From contig JAJZPL010000003.1 in assembly GCA_021811185.1 (NCBI GenBank), positions 62,001 to 126,000 on the forward strand: a stretch of DNA of 64,000 bases, read 5' to 3'. Below the pieces are notes generated by a model, which was not told the origin of the DNA, made no database searches, and worked only from the letters and a program-made list of their open reading frames with translations. Source of the DNA: a bacterium (GTDB lineage Bacteria > Elusimicrobiota > Elusimicrobia > Elusimicrobiales > UBA9959). The position numbers were made by a program, and so were the translations under genes. Shown here piece by piece: positions 56,217-63,779 of the stretch. Every line of letters begins with the position of its first letter. The first letter of the stretch is position 1.

Positions 56217-56588
56217 TTACTTTTTGTTCACGAAAGAGATGTCCTGGAAGATGACCGTGACGCCGAGTTCCGAGCCTTCATGGTTCTTTACCAGCATGGT
56301 GCTGTAGCCTATGATCAGAGGAGTGTTGGCGTGCATGATGGAGATCTCGGCGCGGCGCACGCATTTGCCGCTTTCGATGGTTTCCTTTATAACCCCGGTC
56401 AGGGCGGGGAAAGTTTCGAAAGCCCGCTCATAATGCATTTCCTTACAGCAGGAGTCTGGTTCCATATGGAGGATCTTTCCGGCCATGGGATTAAGGTACA
56501 CAACCCGGCCTTTAAGGTCCACGCTCACGAGTCCGCCGGTAAGGTTATCCAGTATGCACTGGTAATATTCCTGGATATTTGTGATCAT
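56217..56588 (-). CDS. Stand-alone PAS-domain protein
   Basis: The 123-residue product is essentially one PAS domain: YYQCILDNLTGGLVSVDLKG, RVVYLNPMAGKIL and a C-terminal GVTVIFQDISFVNK. Such domains sense ligands or redox state or mediate interactions. Three cysteines (CC near residue 47 and C77) could be redox-active or bind a cofactor. It has no output domain, so it may act on a partner encoded elsewhere. It is the first gene of the three-gene minus-strand operon. Confidence 0.85.
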   Translation of the reverse strand: MITNIQEYYQCILDNLTGGLVSVDLKGRVVYLNPMAGKILHMEPDSCCKEMHYERAFETFPALTGVIKETIESGKCVRRAEISIMHANTPLIIGYSTMLVKNHEGSELGVTVIFQDISFVNKK

Positions 56589-56681
56589 GGGAATATTCTA
56601 CAAAAAAACCGCCGCATGAAAAGAGGCGAGTGGAATTTGACCTCCGGCTTATTTTTGATATAATTATCCTGTAGTAAATAT

Positions 56682-56753
56682 TCGCCGGTAGCTCAATGGT
56701 GGAGCATTCGGCTGTTAACCGAAGGGTTGCTGGTTCGAGTCCAGCCCGGCGAG
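56682..56753 (+). tRNA. tRNA-Asn (anticodon GTT)
   Basis: Acceptor stem TCGCCGG/CCGGCGA, D stem GCTC/GAGC, anticodon stem TTCGG/CCGAA with loop CTGTTAA (anticodon GTT), T arm GCTGG-TTCGAGT-CCAGC, discriminator G. CCA is not encoded (CAA follows), unlike the tRNA-Arg in this window. A terminator follows two bases later. Confidence 0.96.
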
Positions 56754-56754
56754 C

Positions 56755-56790
56755 AAATTTAAAGACCCCCGCAAGGGGGTCTTTAAATTT
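56755..56790. terminator. Bidirectional terminator after tRNA-Asn
   Basis: A perfect 16-base inverted repeat (AAATTTAAAGACCCCC and its complement) with a GCAA tetraloop. It is symmetrical, so it can act on both strands, and it lies directly after the tRNA. Confidence 0.85.
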
Positions 56791-56920
56791 ACTCCCCGGG
56801 CTGGCTGATCTCGAATCAACTTCCCGGTTCGTGTCCGCGTAGCGGACCCTCTTGTCCAGCCCGGCCATCTTTCCAATTCATTAGCAGCGTCAGCTGCACT
56901 TTCCCGTCCAGCCCGCCTGA
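56791..56920. repeat. Degenerate copies of the tRNA-Asn 3' end
   Basis: The T-arm/acceptor string GTCCAGCCCGGC of the tRNA (56739-56750) recurs at 56854-56865, and as GTCCAGCCCGC at 56906-56916. On the minus strand at about 56794-56864, a tRNA-like end can be drawn: acceptor CGGGCTG/CAGCCCG and T arm GTTGA-TTCGAGA-TCAGC. There is no normal D arm or anticodon loop. This looks like decayed tRNA-derived sequence, possibly from past integration events. No integrase is nearby. Confidence 0.45.
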
Positions 56921-56959
56921 CTTACAGTTCATCCTCATTCTCAATAAATAATAATAAAA

Positions 56960-56994
56960 AAAAAAACGCCGGATCAGAATGGATCCGGCGTTTT
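56960..56994 (-). terminator. Terminator after the first endonuclease I gene
   Basis: AAAACGCCGGATC pairs with GATCCGGCGTTTT (13 bases) around six bases. On the minus strand a T-rich run follows (from the long A-run at about 56951-56965). It lies about 15 bases after the stop of the minus-strand gene at 57008. Confidence 0.85.
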
Positions 56995-57007
56995 GCCCGT
57001 TAATCAC

Positions 57008-57883
57008 TCAGTGGGCCTGAAAAACTTTAACGCCTACGCGGCCGGCCAGGGTAGTATCGTCCACGAAAGGATTCCGGTTGCCCTGGAACTTCGCTATAAG
57101 GTCGTTGCGGCGCTTCTCCGCCGCGTCCGGCGGGTCCTGGCGGTCCCATTCCAGGAACATCGGCACGCGGCTGGTCCAGAAATCCTTATAATTCACGCCA
57201 TCCTTTATGTTCTGGTCGTAGTAGCGGACCACGAAGTAAAGCATGGCGCGGGCGATGTCGCCTTTGGCGGCGTTGGCGGGCTCGAACCCCTCCGCTCCCA
57301 GCTTGGAGCCGCTGTTGGTGGCATAGTCCGCCCGTGAGACCACGGCGAAGGGTTCGCTGCCGCGGGTATTATTAGGCTTCATGAAAGTGGGGAAAATATG
57401 ATGCAGATCGGCGCGCATGGGCAGGGCCTGGTTGAAAAAACTCTGCGGCCAGGAATGCTCGGCGTTCATGCCGTCGGAATCCACGAAGTCGTCGCCGTTC
57501 TGGTCGCCGACTTCCTTATAGTCCTCGCCATGTTCGCTGGCGCCCTTGGCGCAGACCTGGGAATACAGGCACGTCACGCCGGGGCCGCCGCCGCAGCCGG
57601 CGTTGTCGGCCACCGAGAACATATATTTTTTGGCGCTAAGGTAAGCCGTGGCCTTGGGGGGCGCGGTTATGGCGGTGCTGTCGTGCAGGTACGCGAAAAG
57701 GGCTTCGCCGGAAAGGGGGGAGGCGGAAACGCGTTCGGCGCCGGAGGCTTGAGGGATATCGGATTGGGCGGGAAGCGCGGAGAGGAAGTTCTCCAGACTG
57801 GGCAGGTCCTGGGCCCCGGCCCCGCTGCAGCAGAAACCGGCGGCTAAAAGGGAGAGTACGAAGAACAACGCTTTGCGTTTCAA
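57008..57883 (-). CDS. Secreted endonuclease I family protein, copy 1
   Basis: The 291-residue product has a signal peptide (ending GAGA-QD) and the EndoI/EndA-type beta-beta-alpha-metal nuclease region: E142-H143-S-W-P-Q, RADLHH (161-162) and NNTRG (171-175). These are the usual metal and catalytic positions. Just before them is a calcium-loop-like DQNGDDFVDSDG. Cysteines at about 97, 105 and 111 may form a disulphide. It would degrade DNA or RNA outside the cytoplasm. The start codon is TTG with a strong AGGAGG, the same leader as copy 2. It diverges from a TonB receptor gene. Confidence 0.9.
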   Translation of the reverse strand: MKRKALFFVLSLLAAGFCCSGAGAQDLPSLENFLSALPAQSDIPQASGAERVSASPLSGEALFAYLHDSTAITAPPKATAYLSAKKYMFSVADNAGCGGGPGVTCLYSQVCAKGASEHGEDYKEVGDQNGDDFVDSDGMNAEHSWPQSFFNQALPMRADLHHIFPTFMKPNNTRGSEPFAVVSRADYATNSGSKLGAEGFEPANAAKGDIARAMLYFVVRYYDQNIKDGVNYKDFWTSRVPMFLEWDRQDPPDAAEKRRNDLIAKFQGNRNPFVDDTTLAGRVGVKVFQAH

Positions 57884-58031
57884 GATTCCTCCTGGCTTCG
57901 TAGTACGGCTTCTTTAATATTATACCTAAAACATAGCCTGCGCCCCTTGTGTTTTGCTATATTCAGATATGCTCCGGGCAGGGGGGCTCCGCGCTCGAAG
58001 ACCGGCGGGATCAATGATTTTTGGAGGGTAA

Positions 58032-60233
58032 ATGTTTAACGATATCAGGTTGCGCGCCGCGCTTTGCTGCGCTTTGTTCTGCGCCGGCGCGCCGCGCGCT
58101 TTTTGCCAGGAAGGCGGGGTGGATTTCTTCCAGTCCTCGCTCAGCGAGATCATGGACACTCCGATGCTGGCGGCTTCCTATTCCGAGGAACGGCCCTCCG
58201 ACGCGGCCGCGACCGCCTACGTGATAACCGCCGAAACCATCGAAAAACGCGGTTATTCTACGCTGGCCGGCCTCCTGAACGATATCCCGCAGTTCCAGGT
58301 GCAGCGCAACTCCGACGTGCGCCGCCTCAACGTAGTAAGCGTCCGCGGCGTCCCCTATAACGAAAGGCTGGTCATCCTGTACGACGGGGTGCGGGTAACG
58401 CCGCCTACCGGCGACGTGATGAGCCTGGGCGGCCAGTTCTCGCTCAAGACCGCGGAGCGCGTGGAGATAGTGCTCGGGCCTATGTCCTCGCTCTACGGGG
58501 CCGACGCCTTCAGCGGGGTGATAAATATCGTAACGCGCAAGCCGGGATCCGCGGCGGCGGGAGCGAAGTACGGCAGTTTCAATTCCCGGGCCGGAAATAT
58601 TTCCGCTTCCGGCGGCCTGCCGCCGGAGAGGCTGGCCGACAACCCCGGCGTGGCCTCGGCGTCCGTGGCTTACGAGGCGCAGGCGAGCGCCAACCCGAAA
58701 CTCCCGGACCTTTACAAAACCGACTATTCCTGGTTCAACAATGAGTATCAGAGCGGCAAAGAGAAACTCCCGGACTCTTCCATAAAAACCGGGCTGCCGG
58801 TAGTGAAATATGACGCGGCTACCGGATCCGCTTTCCTTAACGCCAGGCTTAACCTCGGAGATTTCGAAGCAGGCCTGATAAAAATGCGCGAATCCCACTC
58901 CTCTTCCATCGGCGTGAAGCCGGAGCTGACCATCTACGGCAAGGACTCGCGCTTCATCACCGAGGACTGGACCCTTTACGGGCGCCACAGCTATACCGCC
59001 TCCGACGAGAGCTGGAAACTTTCCACGCAACTCTCCCATTACAATTACAACATAGACCCGGAGACCAGGTTCGTGAACAGTTTTTCAGGCTATACCGACG
59101 CCTTCAAGTACGCCTCCTCGCAGACCAATTCGCTAGAGGAGGTCCTTTCATTCGAGCCTGCCGAGGGCTTTCCGGCCCTGGTGGGCTTCACCTACCAGGA
59201 CAACTCCGTCCTGCCTTACACTTCGGACCTGGGACACAAGTTCAACACGTCTTTGAGCCCGGGGTCGCAGGATTTCGTCTACGCGGGGTCCACTATTCCC
59301 GTGGATTTCTATTCGCTCCGCTACTCCAACACCGGGGCTTTCCTGCAACTGCAGGCGCGCGAAATAGGCAACGTCTCCGTCTCCCTGGGAATGCGGTACG
59401 ACTACAACACCGCCTACGGCCCCACCTGGAACCCCCGCGCGGGGCTGGTCTGGAAACCGGGAGGGGAGGAGACTACGGTGGTAAAGCTGCTGTACGGCGA
59501 AGCCTACCTGGCCCCGTCCCCTTTTTACACGCATAAACACTTCGGGTCTTTCGTCTCCTCGCCCACCCCCACCGGGTATTACAGCTATTTCTTCCACGTC
59601 CCGAGCGACGACCTGGACCCGGAGAAGATACGCTCCGTGGAGGCGGACCTCGCCCACAGTTTCGGCCACGGCCTGCGCGTCTCGGTCAATCCATATTACA
59701 CCAGGGTCAGGGACCTGATCCAGGACGTCTTGACCGGCCCCGGCACCTTCCACGGCGTGGACGTACTGCAGATAGAAAAGGCCATGAACCGTGGCTCCAT
59801 GGAAACCTACGGGGCCACCCTGCGGGCCGACGCGGTGCTGCGCGGCGGGAAATGGAGCTTTGAACCCTGGGCGGCCTATACTTATTCCGAGGGCCGCCTT
59901 GCGGGGTCCCCGCTGCCGTTCAATTCAAGGCATACCCTGCAGTCGGGTGTATCGGCCCTGCGCGGCAGGTGGACGGTAACCCCGAAAGCGCTGTACCGCT
60001 CGGAAAGCCGCGACCAGGACGGAATAAGGGTCCCGCAGTTCACGGTCGTAGACATGTCCGTGCGCTATGCTTTCTCCCGCATGAAAATGGGGGCGCTGAC
60101 GGCCTACCTGAACCTTAAAAATATTTTAGACAGGCGCTATTACAACGGCGCCTACGGCGGGGGGGCGGACCACCTGGCCGGCGCCCCGCAGGACCCGTTT
60201 TCGGCGGAGGCCGGGTTCAGCCTGAAATTTTAA
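58032..60233 (+). CDS. TonB-dependent outer-membrane receptor
   Basis: The 733-residue product has a signal peptide and an N-terminal plug domain (about 50-165): VITAETIEKRGYSTLAGLLN, IPQFQVQRNSDVRRLNVVSV, RGVPYNERLVILYDGVRV and YGADAFSGVINIVTRKPG. A long barrel with many aromatic-capped strands follows and ends FSLKF, the typical terminal phenylalanine. It imports a ligand across the outer membrane using TonB energy. Ligand unknown. No ExbB/ExbD/TonB genes are in the window. The next gene, a periplasmic binding-protein-like gene, starts three bases after the stop. Confidence 0.93.
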   Translation: MFNDIRLRAALCCALFCAGAPRAFCQEGGVDFFQSSLSEIMDTPMLAASYSEERPSDAAATAYVITAETIEKRGYSTLAGLLNDIPQFQVQRNSDVRRLNVVSVRGVPYNERLVILYDGVRVTPPTGDVMSLGGQFSLKTAERVEIVLGPMSSLYGADAFSGVINIVTRKPGSAAAGAKYGSFNSRAGNISASGGLPPERLADNPGVASASVAYEAQASANPKLPDLYKTDYSWFNNEYQSGKEKLPDSSIKTGLPVVKYDAATGSAFLNARLNLGDFEAGLIKMRESHSSSIGVKPELTIYGKDSRFITEDWTLYGRHSYTASDESWKLSTQLSHYNYNIDPETRFVNSFSGYTDAFKYASSQTNSLEEVLSFEPAEGFPALVGFTYQDNSVLPYTSDLGHKFNTSLSPGSQDFVYAGSTIPVDFYSLRYSNTGAFLQLQAREIGNVSVSLGMRYDYNTAYGPTWNPRAGLVWKPGGEETTVVKLLYGEAYLAPSPFYTHKHFGSFVSSPTPTGYYSYFFHVPSDDLDPEKIRSVEADLAHSFGHGLRVSVNPYYTRVRDLIQDVLTGPGTFHGVDVLQIEKAMNRGSMETYGATLRADAVLRGGKWSFEPWAAYTYSEGRLAGSPLPFNSRHTLQSGVSALRGRWTVTPKALYRSESRDQDGIRVPQFTVVDMSVRYAFSRMKMGALTAYLNLKNILDRRYYNGAYGGGADHLAGAPQDPFSAEAGFSLKF

Positions 60234-60236
60234 CCG

Positions 60237-61091
60237 ATGAACATTAAAGCGCGAGAGAGCTTAAGGAAAAGGGCCGCCTGCGCGGCCGTTTCGGCGCTGC
60301 TGCTCCCGGCCGCTTTCCGGGCCGAGGCCGGCGAACTGGCGGCGGTGATCTCGTCCCCTTCCGCCCCCTACACCCAGGCGCTCTCGGGGTTCAAAGCCGC
60401 GCTGCCCCTGCCTTACGAGTCCTATGACGCATCCAAGCCGGGCTTCGCCCCGCCCGAAGACCTCAGGTTCGTGGCCGCTTTCGGCGTGCGGGCGGCGGCG
60501 GTCGACTACCCGCCAGGCACGCGCCTGGTGTACGCCCTGGCTCCGGTAATAGCCCGCAAACCGGGCTGGCACGAGATCTCCATGCTGCCGGCGCCGGAGA
60601 AGGCCGTGGACGCCTACCAGGCGCTGCAGCCTTCGCTCAAGCGCCTGGCGGTCTTCTGGAGCAAATATCCTGATGAAAGGTATATAGGCGAGCTTGTAAA
60701 GGCGGGGGCTCCCAGGGGCATAACGATTATCCCGGTAAAGATCAAGAGCCCCGACTTTTTTCCAGAGCGCCTGCGGTCCCTTATGGAAAAAATTGACGCT
60801 TTCTGGCTTATGCCCGATCCCGCCCTTATAAACCCCGGCAGCCTGATGGTGCTGGCTAATTTTTCCTGCGCCAACGCCATCCCGTTCTACGCGCCTACCT
60901 CCGCCCTGGTCCAGGACGGCGCCAGCGCGTCATTCTCCGCGGATTTCGAGGCCGCCGGCGCTGCCGCGGCGCGGGTCATAAGCAACATCTATCACGGCGA
61001 AGACCAGCCCGCCGTAACTTACCCGGGCAACGCGGTGATGCGGGTGAACACGGAATTGGCGGACAAGTGCCGCTGGCCCTTCAAAAAGTAA
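60237..61091 (+). CDS. Periplasmic binding-protein-like protein (ABC substrate-binding, PF04392 type)
   Basis: The 284-residue product has a signal peptide (ending FRAEA) and a two-lobe periplasmic binding fold: LAAVISSPSAPYTQALSGF, FVAAFGVRAAAVDYPPG, AFWLMPDPALINPGSL and ANAIPFYAPTSALVQDGASA. It resembles ABC_sub_bind proteins that are often encoded without permease or ATPase next to TonB receptors or PAS sensors. Here it is coupled to the TonB receptor, so it may take over the imported ligand or act as a sensor. No permease is present. Confidence 0.8.
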   Translation: MNIKARESLRKRAACAAVSALLLPAAFRAEAGELAAVISSPSAPYTQALSGFKAALPLPYESYDASKPGFAPPEDLRFVAAFGVRAAAVDYPPGTRLVYALAPVIARKPGWHEISMLPAPEKAVDAYQALQPSLKRLAVFWSKYPDERYIGELVKAGAPRGITIIPVKIKSPDFFPERLRSLMEKIDAFWLMPDPALINPGSLMVLANFSCANAIPFYAPTSALVQDGASASFSADFEAAGAAAARVISNIYHGEDQPAVTYPGNAVMRVNTELADKCRWPFKK

Positions 61092-61120
61092 GCCTCCCGG
61101 CTGCTTCCTGCGCAAAAAGA

Positions 61121-61150
61121 AAGGCCCCTTAAAAGGGGCCTTCTTTATTT
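61121..61150. terminator. Bidirectional terminator between convergent genes
   Basis: AAGGCCCCTT and its exact complement are separated by AA and flanked by A-rich and T-rich runs. It serves the binding-protein gene on the plus strand and the second endonuclease gene on the minus strand. Confidence 0.85.
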
Positions 61151-61162
61151 AAGTTCTGATAT

Positions 61163-62053
61163 TCAATGCGCTTCGAATACGGCTTCGCCTATCTTGTCGG
61201 CCAGGGCGGGGTTGTCTATGAAAGGATTGCGGTTGCCCTGGAACTTCTCCACCAGGTCGTTGCGGCGGCGCTCGTTGGCGTCCGGCGGGTCCATGCGGTT
61301 CCACTGCAGCAGCATGGGCACGTTCTTGGTCCAGAAAGCGTCGTAATTCATGCCGCCCTGGCGGATGCTGTGGTCGTAGTAGCGCACCACGAAGTACAGC
61401 AGGGCGCGGGCCACGTTGCCCTTGGCGGCGTCGGCGGGTTCATAACCCTCCTTGCCCAGTTTAGAGCCGGCGGAGGTGCTGTAAGTGGCGTTCGAGACCA
61501 TCGCGTATTTAAGGTTGCCGCGGCGGCCGTTGGGGACGGAGAGAGTGGAGCCAAGCTGGTGCAGATCGGCCACCATCGGCAGGTTGCTGTTAAAGTAGCT
61601 CTGGGGCCAGATATGTTCGGCGTTTATAAAGTCGCCGCTTTTCCCGTCCCCGTTCTGGTCGCCCTGTTCCTTATAGGAGTTCCCGTTGCCTCCGGAACCG
61701 TTTATGCAGACCTGGGAATACAGGACTATTATGCCGGGACCGCCGTTGCAGCCGGTATTGTCGGCCGTGGCGTACATATAAGACTTCGACGCTTTATAGG
61801 ACGGCTGAAAGGTAGGGGCGGGGGTAACGGACTGGTGAAGGTACTGGAACAGTTGTTCGCCGGAAAGCGAAGGGTCGGGGGCCTGCTGCGCCTTATAGAG
61901 CGCGGGGGTTCCCGGCATGGGTACGGCGATATCCAGGAACGCCGCCGGAACGGAAGCCCTCAGGGCTTCTAAAGCCGGGACCTGGGCTGCCAGGTTAGAG
62001 AGGGGGGAGAGGTTAAGTACCGCAAGTAAGAGTATTCCAACGAAGCGTTTCAA
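61163..62053 (-). CDS. Secreted endonuclease I family protein, copy 2
   Basis: The 296-residue product is a paralogue of the 57008 gene: signal peptide (ending NLAAQ), NAEHIWPQSYF (E146, H147), VADLHQLG (163-168) and NGRRGN. It differs at the second histidine (LHQ instead of LHH) and in the calcium-loop-like DQNGDGKSGDF. It starts at TTG with the same GGAGGAATC leader as copy 1. Upstream, on the minus strand, a dyad and promoter resemble those of the tandem family. The two nuclease genes flank the TonB receptor and binding-protein genes. Confidence 0.9.
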   Translation of the reverse strand: MKRFVGILLLAVLNLSPLSNLAAQVPALEALRASVPAAFLDIAVPMPGTPALYKAQQAPDPSLSGEQLFQYLHQSVTPAPTFQPSYKASKSYMYATADNTGCNGGPGIIVLYSQVCINGSGGNGNSYKEQGDQNGDGKSGDFINAEHIWPQSYFNSNLPMVADLHQLGSTLSVPNGRRGNLKYAMVSNATYSTSAGSKLGKEGYEPADAAKGNVARALLYFVVRYYDHSIRQGGMNYDAFWTKNVPMLLQWNRMDPPDANERRRNDLVEKFQGNRNPFIDNPALADKIGEAVFEAH

Positions 62054-62109
62054 GATTCCTCCGAGAGTACCACGCTGACAGGCTTGACCAGAATCAACTG
62101 ATTAAAGTC

Positions 62110-62138
62110 AATATAGTTTAGCCTATGATGCCTATTCA
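62110..62138 (-). promoter_or_regulatory. Predicted promoter of endonuclease copy 2
   Basis: Minus strand: TGAATA (62133-62138), 17 bases, TATATT (62110-62115), preceded by GC, so GCTGAATA. This is the same arrangement as GCTGATAT-N17-TATA-T at 51978 and 53949. Confidence 0.45.
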
Positions 62139-62143
62139 GCAAG

Positions 62144-62180
62144 GGCCAAAGGGCCCAGATGTTATCTGGGTCCTTTGGCC
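62144..62180 (-). repeat. Long inverted repeat upstream of endonuclease copy 2
   Basis: Seventeen-base arms (GGCCAAAGGGCCCAGAT and its complement, one G-T mismatch) around GTT. No T-run follows on either strand, so it does not look like a terminator. The core (CCCAG/CTGGG) and the adjoining CTGGGCCCTTTG match the dyad region upstream of the tandem family (51928-51973). Confidence 0.6.
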
Positions 62181-62210
62181 TATAAAACGCTATTTCACGT
62201 TGGAACCGCA

Positions 62211-62238
62211 AATAAAAAAGGCCGCAAGAAGCGGCCTT
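62211..62238 (-). terminator. Terminator of the MarC-family gene
   Basis: AAGGCCGC and GCGGCCTT around five bases, with TTTTTTATTT on the minus strand, 23 bases after the stop at 62261. Confidence 0.8.
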
Positions 62239-62260
62239 AATTATCGCGAATGAGCCCTGA

Positions 62261-62905
62261 TCAGCGGAGCAGCAGCAGCCCCTGGATGCCTTCCCATATT
62301 ATCTGTACGCCTATGGCGAGCAGGATGAAGGCCGAGATCTTGGAGATGGTCTGCTCCCCGGCGCGTCCCAGGCGCTTGATCAGGTATTCCGAGTAGCGGT
62401 AGAAGAAGAACACGCTTAAGGCGGCCAGGGCTATCCCGGCCGAGATGCCGGCGAAGTTCACCCAGGTGGCGCTGGCGAGCAGGGAGCCGGCCGGCACCAG
62501 GGTAAGGGTAACGGCTATCGAGCCGGGGCCGGCGGTAACGGGCATGGTCATGGGGAAGAAGGCTTTGGCGGTCATCCTGGCCTTCAGCTCGTCCTGCTCG
62601 TCCCTCGAGAACTTGGGCTGGCTGTTAAGCATGCGCCAGGCGGTGTTAAATAGCAGCAGGCCGCCGGCGATGCGGATCACGGGGACGGAGATCCCGAAGA
62701 TCTTAAGCAGCCAGCCGCCGGCCACCAGCACCGCGAAAAGCAGCATAAAGGTGTTCTTGCCGATCAGCCAGGCCAGGCGGTGCCGGTCGTCGTCCGGCAG
62801 GGACGAGGTCATGTCCAGGAAGATGGGGGACATGGCGGGCGGATTAAGGATAGGGAAAAGCGCGAGAAAAGCGAGGCCGGTGTAGCTCAGGAACTCTTGT
62901 ATCAT
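62261..62905 (-). CDS. MarC-family inner-membrane protein
   Basis: The 214-residue product has about six hydrophobic helices and the family segments LFPILNPPAMSPIFL, FGISVPVIRIAGGLLLF, TMPVTAGPGSIAV and LAIGVQIIWEGIQG. MarC/UPF0056 proteins are integral membrane proteins whose function is not known, despite the multiple-antibiotic-resistance name. The gene has its own terminator and no coupled partner. The start codon is ATG without a strong ribosome binding site. Confidence 0.9.
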   Translation of the reverse strand: MIQEFLSYTGLAFLALFPILNPPAMSPIFLDMTSSLPDDDRHRLAWLIGKNTFMLLFAVLVAGGWLLKIFGISVPVIRIAGGLLLFNTAWRMLNSQPKFSRDEQDELKARMTAKAFFPMTMPVTAGPGSIAVTLTLVPAGSLLASATWVNFAGISAGIALAALSVFFFYRYSEYLIKRLGRAGEQTISKISAFILLAIGVQIIWEGIQGLLLLR

Positions 62906-62932
62906 GCGGATATTATCGCATTTTGGGCGGGC

Positions 62933-62965
62933 GACAAAAAAGAGGCGCCCGCCGAGGCGCCTCTT
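62933..62965 (-). terminator. Terminator of the small outer-membrane barrel gene
   Basis: AAGAGGCGCC pairs with GGCGCCTCTT around six bases, followed on the minus strand by TTTTTTG. It lies 16 bases after the stop at 62981. Confidence 0.85.
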
Positions 62966-62980
62966 CGTAAGCCGGGACTT

Positions 62981-63712
62981 CTACCAAAGATTCACGTCAA
63001 GCTGCACGGTAAAAGTATCCGCGCCGGCCACTTTCGGGTTATTGTAGATGTCATAACCTAACAGCAGGCTGGTGTTCGGAGTGAAAGCCCAGGAAAAACC
63101 GAAACTGAGCGCGCCGAGGGCGGAGCCGCCGCCCTGGTAGTCCACCGCCGCCCAGAGCTTGTCGGAGATCTCGCTTATGGTCCGGTCCCAGGAAAGCAGC
63201 GCGCCGTTATTGGCCTTCTTGCCGTTCTCGTCCACCAGCACCTTATCGTTGCCGGAGAAGTAGCCGGCGGAGAGCCGGCCGAGTTTGCCGAAATTCCTGG
63301 CGGCCAGGCCGTAGACCACGTCCTGGTCCGTGACGTCCTTTTTAAGGCCGAAATTATAGCCGCCCAGCGCCAACGCCGGAGAACCGGAGAAAAGCGAGCC
63401 CTCTGGGGTACCGGCCTTGGCGTGCAGGTAGACCGGGTAGCTGTCCGCGGGAAGCCCGGCTTTCATCACGTCGAAACCGGCTTCGGCCTGTACTTTCTCA
63501 TACGGCAGCACGCCGATGGTGGGCCCGATCATGAAAACCGGGGCTTTCCAGGTTCCGTTATCCTCTTTCTGCGCCGCGACGTAGTTGTCCACGTTCAGAT
63601 GCGCTACCTTGTATTTCTGAATATCGGTGGAGGGGATCCAGATCTGTGTGGACGGGGTAGCGCCCGCGGCCGAGGCCGACAGCATCAACGCGGTCATTAT
63701 GATCTTTTTCAT
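62981..63712 (-). CDS. Small outer-membrane beta-barrel candidate
   Basis: The 243-residue protein has a signal peptide (MKKIIMTALMLSASAAGA) and alternating strands such as PVFMIGPTIGVLPYEKVQAEAG, NFGKLGRLSAGYFSGN and ALSFGFSWAFTPNTSLLLGY. It ends FTVQLDVNLW, an aromatic C-terminus typical of barrels. No specific family is recognised. It may be an outer-membrane protein of about ten strands. It lies 67 bases downstream of the ammonium transporter gene, with an imperfect G/C-rich hairpin between them, so co-transcription is possible. Confidence 0.75.
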   Translation of the reverse strand: MKKIIMTALMLSASAAGATPSTQIWIPSTDIQKYKVAHLNVDNYVAAQKEDNGTWKAPVFMIGPTIGVLPYEKVQAEAGFDVMKAGLPADSYPVYLHAKAGTPEGSLFSGSPALALGGYNFGLKKDVTDQDVVYGLAARNFGKLGRLSAGYFSGNDKVLVDENGKKANNGALLSWDRTISEISDKLWAAVDYQGGGSALGALSFGFSWAFTPNTSLLLGYDIYNNPKVAGADTFTVQLDVNLW

Positions 63713-63779
63713 TTTTTTCTCCTTATATTAAGAGGAAGCCCGCCCCGCCTCGCGGCAGGACGGGCTCCCTAAGCCGCAA

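Noticed and set aside
56545-56868. A 107-codon minus-strand frame spanning tRNA-Asn with RAGLEPATLRLTAECSTIELP-like text
   Set aside because: This is the antisense translation of a tRNA gene, a well-known annotation artefact. The tRNA explains the conservation.
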